From: Anaerolineae bacterium
GTDB taxonomy: Bacteria; Chloroflexota; Anaerolineae; B4-G1; SLSP01
NCBI GenBank assembly: GCA_016934645.1
Contig: JAFGSL010000454.1
Location: 1-6,930 of the forward strand
Reading direction: 5' to 3'
Length of the DNA stretch: 6,930 bases
Shown here: positions 1-4,953 of the stretch, piece after piece
Layout: every line of letters starts with the position of its first letter
Position numbering within the stretch: position 1 is the first letter of the stretch
Notes under the pieces: model-generated
Database searches by the model: none
Told to the model about the DNA's origin: nothing
What the model saw: only the letters and a program-made list of their open reading frames with translations
Position numbers and translations under genes: made by a program

Positions 1-36
1 TGGTGCGAAACTCTTCTTTTCTACCTGTTCAGACAT
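1..36 (-). CDS. 5' end of an unidentified downstream gene (12 codons)
   Basis: An ATG at 36 on the minus strand is preceded by a near-perfect Shine-Dalgarno sequence, AAGGAGG (44-50), at 7-nt spacing, the strongest ribosome binding site in the window. The frame is open to the window edge and reads MSEQVEKKSFAP. That is too short to identify a family. It begins 91 bp after the acyl-CoA synthetase stop, in the same direction, so co-transcription is plausible. No intrinsic terminator is visible between them. Confidence 0.7.
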   Translation of the reverse strand, partial: MSEQVEKKSFAP

Positions 37-127
37 ACAAAATCCTCCTTAAACTAAGATAATATGGATGACCTTTTTATACCAATGAAACCTCATATGG
101 GTCATTGATGAAAGCCCGTATCAAGAT
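37..127. other. Spacer between acyl-CoA synthetase and the next gene
   Basis: This 91-bp AT-rich gap contains the AAGGAGG ribosome binding site at 44-50 for the next gene. It also has a loose dyad around CATATG (94-99), with ATGA (85-88) and TCAT (102-105) outside it, but the arms need gaps to pair. A TATTAT hexamer on the minus strand lies 15 nt after TTGGTA, a weak promoter match. I see no hairpin with a T-tract, so transcription from the synthetase gene may run through. Confidence 0.4.
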
Positions 128-2230
128 TTAACTCTTTTTGGCCGCCAGCACCAGGCGCATGTCGATCGCCATCGCGCCGCGGCCCTCTTCAAACACCATC
201 AATGGATTGATGTCCAATTCCACGATTTCAGGGAAATCCGTCACCAGCTGGCTGATCCGTAGCAGCGCATCCACCATCGCCATATGGTCGGCGGGGGCTT
301 CGCCGCGCACACCCTCCAACAGACGATACGCGCGAATCTCGCGGATCATCTCATCCGCCTCGCGGGGGCTGAAGGGCGCAACACGGAAGGAGACGTCCTT
401 CAACGCCTCGACGTAGATGCCGCCCAGACCAAACGCCACGAGCGGCCCAAATTGCGGATCGCGGCTCATGCCCAACAACACCTCGCGCCCACCGTGAACC
501 ATTTCCTGCACCTGGCAGCCCCACACACGCGCGCCGGGCACATAGCGCCCCGCCCGGTAGATCATCAGGTCGAAGGCATCGCGCACATCGCCGGGCGAAC
601 GCAGGTTTACCTTCACGCCGCCGACGTCGGTCTTGTGCAGGATGTCAGGCGAGGCGATCTTCATCACGACAGGGTAACCGAATTCTTCCGCGATGTCGAC
701 AGCTTCTTCAGGGGTGGCGGCCAAACGCGAACGCGGCACATTGAAGCCATAAGCTTTGAGGACTTCCCAGGCCTCGGCGTCGCCAATCGAGACCCGGCCT
801 TCGTCACGAACGCGGTCAAACAATTCGCGTACCGGCGTTTTATCCACGTCGATGGGTACCACGCCGAAGATGCGCCGTTCCTGTTCCTTGCGATAGGCAC
901 TCATCGCTGCCAGCGCATCGGCGGCCCGCTCCGGATAAGGATAGTTCGGTACGCCATACTCCCACAGCGCGTCGATGCCAGCATTGATGCGCGATTCGCC
1001 CATAAAGCAACCCAGAATCGGCTTGTCGGCTTTCTTGGACATCCGCCCGACGGCATGTGCGGTAGCTTCGATTTCGGTCATCGCCTGCGGGGTAACGATG
1101 ACGATGATGCCATCGACCCCTGGATCGTTCAGGACTTCCTGCAAGGCGTATTCAAAACGATCGGCCAGCGCATCTCCCAATACATCCACGGGATTGGCCG
1201 CGCTGGCCGCACTAGGCAGTTTTGCCATCAACTTTTCGGTCGTCGTCTGGCTCAGGCGTGGAATCTGCAACCCGTTGCGTTCGAGGGCGTCGGTCGCCAG
1301 GATGCCGGGACCGCCAGCGTTCGTCACAATGGCGATGCGGTCGCCTTTGAGCGGGGGCTGGTAAGCGAAAGCTCGCGCATAGTCGAAGAGCGCCTCCATC
1401 GATGTGGCGCGAATGATGCCCGCCTGGTTGAAGGCCGCCTTGTAGGCCGCTTCCGAACCTGCGAGACTGCCGGTGTGCGATGACACTGCCCGCGAGCCAG
1501 ACGCCGTGACGCCGGATTTGATCGCCACTACCGGCTTCTTGCGGGTGATTTCTTTCGCCGTTTCAATGAAGAGTTGCCCGGCAGGCACACCTTCGACGTA
1601 CATCAAAATGACACGCGAATTGGGGTCCTCGCCCCACGCTGCCATCAAGTCGATCTCGCTGACATCGGCTTTGTTGCCCAAGCTGACGAATTTGGAGAAC
1701 CCGATACGGCCTGCCATAGCCATATCAAGCACGGCCGTTCCCAGCGCACCGGACTGCGACATAAATGCAATTGGCCCAGCCGGCGGCATCCCGGCGGCGA
1801 AGGTTGCGTTGAGGTTGACGGTGGTGTTGATAATCCCCAAGCAGTTTGGCCCGATCAGACGGATGTTATGTTCCTTGGCAATCTTGACGAGTTCCATCTC
1901 TTGTTCCAGGCCCTCGCGCCCCGCTTCGCGGAAACCGGCGCTGATGACGACCACCGCGGGGATATTCTTCTGTCCGCACTCCTCCAGCGCGGCTAAAACA
2001 AAACGTGCCGGAATAACGATAATGGCGAGATCAATGGGGTCAGGAACATCCAGAACAGAGGGATAAGCTTTTAGGTCAAGGATTTCATCAGCTTTGGGAT
2101 TAATGGGATAAATCTTTCCTGTGAAACCGCTGGTTATAATATTATTCAGTACCGCGTAACCAAGTTTTTCAACATCACGAGAGGCCCCCACAACAGCAAC
2201 TGACTGTGGAGAAAAAAATGTTTCCAGCAT
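128..2230 (-). CDS. Acetate/acyl-CoA ligase (ADP-forming), fused alpha-beta
   Basis: This 700-residue cytoplasmic enzyme interconverts an acyl-CoA (typically acetyl-CoA) plus ADP and phosphate with the free acid, CoA and ATP, conserving energy in fermentation. Domains in order: CoA-binding Rossmann domain (about 5-130; SVAVVGAS at 10-17, GPNCLGI at 127-133), succinyl-CoA ligase-like domains (about 145-450; SQSGALG, SLGNKADV, the SHTGSLAGS loop with the likely phosphohistidine His252, TNAGGPG at 303-309), then a C-terminal ATP-grasp domain (about 475-700; VMKIASPDILHKTDVGGVK at 522-540, VAFGLGGIYVE, ELDINPL). This equals the alpha and beta subunits of archaeal ACD joined in one chain. GAGGAA (2236-2241) just before the ATG and the start MLETFFSPQSVAVVGAS support the chosen start. 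A promoter and a terminator separate it from hypE, so it can be regulated apart from hyp. Exact acyl substrate is not readable; a protein-acetyltransferase fusion is excluded because no GNAT domain is present. Confidence 0.93.
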   Translation of the reverse strand: MLETFFSPQSVAVVGASRDVEKLGYAVLNNIITSGFTGKIYPINPKADEILDLKAYPSVLDVPDPIDLAIIVIPARFVLAALEECGQKNIPAVVVISAGFREAGREGLEQEMELVKIAKEHNIRLIGPNCLGIINTTVNLNATFAAGMPPAGPIAFMSQSGALGTAVLDMAMAGRIGFSKFVSLGNKADVSEIDLMAAWGEDPNSRVILMYVEGVPAGQLFIETAKEITRKKPVVAIKSGVTASGSRAVSSHTGSLAGSEAAYKAAFNQAGIIRATSMEALFDYARAFAYQPPLKGDRIAIVTNAGGPGILATDALERNGLQIPRLSQTTTEKLMAKLPSAASAANPVDVLGDALADRFEYALQEVLNDPGVDGIIVIVTPQAMTEIEATAHAVGRMSKKADKPILGCFMGESRINAGIDALWEYGVPNYPYPERAADALAAMSAYRKEQERRIFGVVPIDVDKTPVRELFDRVRDEGRVSIGDAEAWEVLKAYGFNVPRSRLAATPEEAVDIAEEFGYPVVMKIASPDILHKTDVGGVKVNLRSPGDVRDAFDLMIYRAGRYVPGARVWGCQVQEMVHGGREVLLGMSRDPQFGPLVAFGLGGIYVEALKDVSFRVAPFSPREADEMIREIRAYRLLEGVRGEAPADHMAMVDALLRISQLVTDFPEIVELDINPLMVFEEGRGAMAIDMRLVLAAKKS

Positions 2231-2250
2231 GTTTATTCCTCATTATTGAT

Positions 2251-2280
2251 TTGACAACGAATTAGGGGTGTCGTTATAAC
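2251..2280 (+). promoter_or_regulatory. Plus-strand promoter-like pair facing hypE
   Basis: On the plus strand TTGACA (2251-2256) precedes TATAAC (2275-2280) with an 18-nt spacer. The second box lies within a perfect 10-bp palindrome CGTTATAACG (2272-2281). No plus-strand gene follows, so if active it would make RNA antisense to the synthetase leader and hypE. It may be a chance match in AT-rich DNA. Confidence 0.25.
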
Positions 2281-2303
2281 GTTCAAAGATAAAGAACTGA
2301 CAT

Positions 2304-2332
2304 AAAAAGAGAAAAGCGAAAGGGCTTTTCTC
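2304..2332 (-). terminator. Intrinsic terminator between hypE and the acyl-CoA synthetase
   Basis: On the minus strand GAGAAAAGC (from 2332) pairs perfectly with GCTTTTCTC (to 2309) across a 6-nt loop, followed at once by TTTTT (2304-2308). This 9-bp stem with a U-tract is a standard Rho-independent terminator, although the stem is A/U-rich. It lies 67 bp after the hypE stop and would end the hyp operon. It also lies downstream of the promoter at 2355-2382, so it could attenuate the synthetase transcript. Confidence 0.65.
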
Positions 2333-2343
2333 CTGATTTCGAG

Positions 2344-2359
2344 ATACTGCCCACAGTAT
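2344..2359. promoter_or_regulatory. Perfect dyad overlapping the -10 box, possible operator
   Basis: ATACTG and CAGTAT form a perfect 6-bp inverted repeat around CCCA. It covers most of the -10 hexamer and the expected transcription start of the minus-strand promoter. A repressor bound here would block initiation, or the arms could form a small hairpin at the RNA 5' end. The protein that might bind is unknown. Confidence 0.35.
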
Positions 2360-2382
2360 AGTGGTATTTTCCCTGCTGTCAA
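2355..2382 (-). promoter_or_regulatory. Sigma-70-like promoter ahead of the acyl-CoA synthetase
   Basis: On the minus strand a perfect -35 hexamer TTGACA (2377-2382) is followed after 16 nt by TATACT (2355-2360), five of six matches to the -10 consensus. It starts only 18 nt past the hypE stop and points at the synthetase start codon at 2230. The predicted transcript would begin near 2348 with a leader of about 115 nt. The motif is directly visible; function is inferred. Confidence 0.6.
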
Positions 2383-2399
2383 GGTTTCTTTACACGACC

Positions 2400-3467
2400 T
2401 TAACATATCCGTGGCAACTGTGCGCCGGTCAACATTGGCAGGATGCGCTTGGCTCCGTAAGGTGTTTGCAAGACAACACGGCCCGCATGCGCTGCAGTGA
2501 CGTGCCCGATCAACGCCGATTCCTCTCCTAACGGATGTGCACGCAGCGCGGACAATGCTGCCTCCGCTGCCTCTGCCGCTACCGCGACGATGACTTTCCC
2601 TTCGTTCGCCGCGTAGAGGGGATCCAGCCCCAGGAATTCGCACGCTCCACGCACAGCTTCCCGTATAGGGATGGCGCTTTCTTCGATTTCGATGCCAACT
2701 CTCCCCCCCTGTGGGGGGGAGATAGGAGAACCGTCCCCCCCATCGGGGGGGATTGAGGGGGGGGACGCCCACTCGTTCAACACCGACGCCAGCCCGCCGC
2801 GCGTGACGTCACGCATGCAGCGTACTTGCCCTGGAACGGCGTCCAGCAAAGCGGCGATCAGGCGGTACAGCGGTGCGACATCGCTCTGCAAGGTGGACTG
2901 GAACCCCATCCCCTCGCGTTTCAGCATCACCGCCAGCCCATGATCGCCGACCGGCCCGTTGATGAGCAAGGCATCACCCGGGCGTAAATACGCCGGACCG
3001 AGCGTGATGCCTGGTGGGACGACCCCCACGCCCGCGGTGTTGATGAACAGCCCATCCGCTGCACCGTGTTCGACGACCTTTGTGTCACCTGTAACGATGG
3101 CGACACCAGCCTCGCGCGCCATCTCTGCCATTGACACGACTACGCGTTCCAGCGTCTCCATCGGCAGACCCTCTTCGAGGATGAAACCTGCCGTCAGGTA
3201 CAGTGGGCGTGCGCCCGCGACCGCAAGATCGTTCACCGTGCCGCACACCGCCAGCTTGCCGATGTCCCCGCCGGGGAAGAACAACGGCTGCACCACGTAG
3301 GAATCCGTCGTCATGGCCAGCCGTCCCGACGGCAATTCGCCCACCAGCGCCGCATCACTCAGATCGTCCAGAAAGGGATTGCTAAACTGTCGCGCAAACA
3401 CATCACGGATCAACTCGTGGCTGAGTATGCCGCCGCTACCGTGGGCTAAGAGAATTGTTTCTTCCAT
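2400..3467 (-). CDS. hypE: Carbamoyl dehydratase HypE with in-frame repeat insertion
   Basis: HypE (355 aa) accepts a carbamoyl group from HypF on its C-terminal cysteine and dehydrates it with ATP to a thiocyanate, which is passed to HypC-HypD. It belongs to the PurM/AIR synthase superfamily. The protein starts MEETILLAHGSGG and has TTDSYVV (53-59), GTVNDLAVAGA (76-86), VTGDTKVV (125-132), MRDVTRGGLA (218-227), NEGK (288-291) and the diagnostic C-terminal PRIC with acceptor Cys355. A good Shine-Dalgarno site (AGGAGA, 3475-3480) lies 7 nt before the ATG. Residues 235-256, rich in Pro and Gly, come from a 66-bp double hairpin at 2700-2765. Without them the length drops to about 333, near the family norm. 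They fall in the loop where homologues read roughly LNE-I-A-x-x-SG before VGIEI, so activity is probably kept. Confidence 0.97.
   Translation of the reverse strand: MEETILLAHGSGGILSHELIRDVFARQFSNPFLDDLSDAALVGELPSGRLAMTTDSYVVQPLFFPGGDIGKLAVCGTVNDLAVAGARPLYLTAGFILEEGLPMETLERVVVSMAEMAREAGVAIVTGDTKVVEHGAADGLFINTAGVGVVPPGITLGPAYLRPGDALLINGPVGDHGLAVMLKREGMGFQSTLQSDVAPLYRLIAALLDAVPGQVRCMRDVTRGGLASVLNEWASPPSIPPDGGDGSPISPPQGGRVGIEIEESAIPIREAVRGACEFLGLDPLYAANEGKVIVAVAAEAAEAALSALRAHPLGEESALIGHVTAAHAGRVVLQTPYGAKRILPMLTGAQLPRIC
2700..2765. repeat. Double C/G-run hairpin element inside hypE
   Basis: Two adjacent perfect hairpins are visible. The first has CTCCCCCCC (2701-2709) and GGGGGGGAG (2713-2721) around TGT. 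The second has seven C (2735-2741) and seven G (2745-2751) around ATC, followed by an eight-G run from 2757. Read on the minus strand the 66 bp encode 22 residues rich in Pro, Gly and Ser (hypE 235-256). Another minus frame through it is also open. From memory, similar Pro-Pro / Gly-Gly peptides recur in many genomes as translated dispersed repeats; I cannot confirm that here. Confidence 0.85.
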
Positions 3468-3492
3468 TCAATGGTCTCCTGATTTAGAAGAA

Positions 3493-3550
3493 ACGTGATG
3501 CGCGACGAAGATGCAGTCACGCATTACGCTTCACATATCACGCATCACGT
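3493..3550. repeat. Inverted 7-nt repeat array spanning the hypD stop
   Basis: ACGTGATGCG (3493-3502) and CGCATCACGT (3541-3550) are perfect 10-bp inverted copies. Between and including the right arm, five 7-nt units sit in register: GTCACGC, ATTACGC, TTCACAT, ATCACGC, ATCACGT (3516-3550). These are the reverse complement of the family in the hypC/hypF gap, so this locus holds copies in both orientations. The right arm contains the hypD TGA stop (3545-3547). It ends 12 bp before the hypE Shine-Dalgarno site region on the other side (3475-3480). Confidence 0.8.
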
Positions 3551-4657
3551 CTCATATTGAAAATACGCCGCGCATGCACCCTCGGCACTGACCATGCACG
3601 GGCCGATGGGATTGCGCGGTGAGCAGACTTGCCGGAAAAGCACGCACTCGGTTGGTGCAATTACACCGCGCAATACATCCCCGCAGCGACAGCCGGGCAG
3701 TTCTTTTGCAGGTGTCACATCGACGGGGAAGCGCCCCGCGGTCTGCCGCGCAGCGTCGCGGTGGGCGAAGGTCTCCCGCAGCACAAGACCGCTGTCGGGA
3801 ATCATGCCGAAGCCACGCCAGTCTGCTGGTCCTACCTCGAAAACCTGTGTCAGCAACTGCTGGGCAATGAGGTTGCCCTCCGGGCGCACGCCGCGGGCGT
3901 AGGTGTTGATGACTGCCGGTTCATCTGCGACGACGGCCTGCACCAAGGCACCGATGGCGCTCAAAATGTCGAGGGGTTCGAAGCCGGAAACAGCACAAGG
4001 GATGTGATAGTCACGCGGTAGAAACCCCCATGCATCACTGCCGATAATCGCGCTGACGTGCCCCGGCCCGATGATGCCATCGAGTGCCACTTCGCCTGCG
4101 TCCAGGATGGCGCGGGTAGCGGGAGGCGTGAGCTTGTGCAGGCTGAGCACACTGAAATTCGGCACGCCATCCGTCTGGGCCTGGAGTAATGCCGCTGCGA
4201 TGCCCGGCGCGGTGGTCTCGAAACCCACGCCCAGGAAGACCACCTCCCGTTGTGGATACTGGCGTGCGATGTCCAGTGCATCCAGCGGCGAATAGACGAT
4301 GCGGACGTCCGCACCGCGTGCAGCGGCGGCTTGCAGCGTCTGGCGATGGCTCCCCGGCACGCGCACCATATCGCCGAAGGTCGCGAGAATCACGCCGGGA
4401 ACGTCAGCCATAGCGATGGCGAGATCCAGATCGGCAGCAGAGGTTACACAGACCGGGCAGCCCGGTCCAGAGCGCAACTCGATATCCGGTGCGAGCAGTT
4501 CGCGCAGGCCAAAGCGGGAGATGGCGTGCGTGTGCCCGCCGCAGAACTCCATCAGCCGGATGGGACGCGCGCTGTCGAGGTGGGCTGCAGTCGCGCGGAT
4601 TTGCGCGATCAACCGGCGCGCCAGTGCCGGATCGCGGAATTCGTCAATGTACTTCAT
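3545..4657 (-). CDS. hypD: Hydrogenase maturation Fe-S protein HypD
   Basis: HypD (370 aa, full family length) is the iron-sulfur scaffold on which the Fe(CN)2CO unit is built together with HypC. HypE-thiocyanate donates cyanide to this complex. Visible motifs are FCGGHTH (Cys39), GPGCPVC (Cys67, Cys70), TFGDMVRVPGS and a cysteine-rich C-terminus: GCRCGD (Cys323, Cys325), then Cys338, Cys345, Cys354 and Cys362. By family knowledge this last region holds the [4Fe-4S] cluster. The start at 4657 lies inside the end of hypC (14-nt overlap), and I see no strong Shine-Dalgarno site, which suggests coupling to hypC translation. The last two residues (Glu-Thr) and the TGA stop fall within a 7-nt repeat array that continues into the spacer, so the natural C-terminus may have been slightly altered. 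Confidence 0.97.
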   Translation of the reverse strand: MKYIDEFRDPALARRLIAQIRATAAHLDSARPIRLMEFCGGHTHAISRFGLRELLAPDIELRSGPGCPVCVTSAADLDLAIAMADVPGVILATFGDMVRVPGSHRQTLQAAAARGADVRIVYSPLDALDIARQYPQREVVFLGVGFETTAPGIAAALLQAQTDGVPNFSVLSLHKLTPPATRAILDAGEVALDGIIGPGHVSAIIGSDAWGFLPRDYHIPCAVSGFEPLDILSAIGALVQAVVADEPAVINTYARGVRPEGNLIAQQLLTQVFEVGPADWRGFGMIPDSGLVLRETFAHRDAARQTAGRFPVDVTPAKELPGCRCGDVLRGVIAPTECVLFRQVCSPRNPIGPCMVSAEGACAAYFQYET

Positions 4658-4901
4658 CAGTAATAGGACAGTCCAGTTCTGCCTGAATCGCTGCCAGTTC
4701 AGCGAACGCCTCCAGCGAAGCCTGGGCTTCTTCGGGGCTAAGTACGGAAATAGCGTAGCCGGTATGCACCAGGACGTAATCGCCGACTTGCGCCTCCGGC
4801 GTCATGATCAGGCTGATACGGCGTTCGACACCCCCGAGTGCGACGGTCGCCATCTGCTGGTCGTCAATTTCAGTTATTTGTGTGGGAATAGCAAGACACA
4901 T
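4644..4901 (-). CDS. hypC: Hydrogenase maturation chaperone HypC
   Basis: HypC (85 aa, normal for the HypC/HupF family) is a small OB-fold chaperone. With HypD it holds the iron that receives the CN and CO ligands and delivers it to the hydrogenase large-subunit precursor. The protein opens with MCLAIP, and Cys2 is the essential iron and partner-binding residue, which fixes the start at 4901. GDYVLVHTGYAI, around residues 40-51, is the second conserved family block. A clear Shine-Dalgarno site (GAGGT, 4907-4911) sits 5 nt before the ATG, just beyond the edge of the repeat array in the hypF-hypC gap. The 3' end overlaps the hypD start by 14 nt, so the two genes are probably translationally coupled, as suits proteins that work as a complex. 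Confidence 0.97.
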   Translation of the reverse strand: MCLAIPTQITEIDDQQMATVALGGVERRISLIMTPEAQVGDYVLVHTGYAISVLSPEEAQASLEAFAELAAIQAELDCPITDEVH

Positions 4902-4916
4902 AGATTACCTCAATGC

Positions 4917-4951
4917 GTGATTCGTGATGCGTAATGCGTAATTCGTAATTC
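4917..4951. repeat. Five-copy 7-nt tandem array between hypF and hypC
   Basis: Five exact-register 7-nt units run GTGATTC, GTGATGC, GTAATGC, GTAATTC, GTAATTC. They fill most of the 52-bp spacer and end 2 bp short of the hypF stop codon. The consensus GTRATKC is the same as in the hypF array at 6701-6735, in the same orientation. The hypC Shine-Dalgarno site begins 6 bp from the other end. Confidence 0.9.
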
Positions 4952-4953
4952 GC

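Noticed and set aside
85..105. Dyad around CATATG as terminator or operator
   Set aside because: The arms pair only with gaps and no T-tract follows on either strand, so it is too weak to call.
284..1483. Plus-strand open frame of 399 codons opposite the acyl-CoA synthetase
   Set aside because: It is antisense to a clearly conserved gene. The product is His/Arg-rich low-quality sequence without motifs, typical of a GC-rich shadow frame.
2233..2772. Minus-strand open frame of 179 codons overlapping hypE
   Set aside because: It overlaps hypE in another frame, starts inside the C/G repeat element and its product has no recognisable family character. hypE itself has every family motif.
4917..4951. 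CRISPR-like array
   Set aside because: The units are 7 nt in direct tandem with no spacers, and no cas gene is near. It is a simple tandem repeat.
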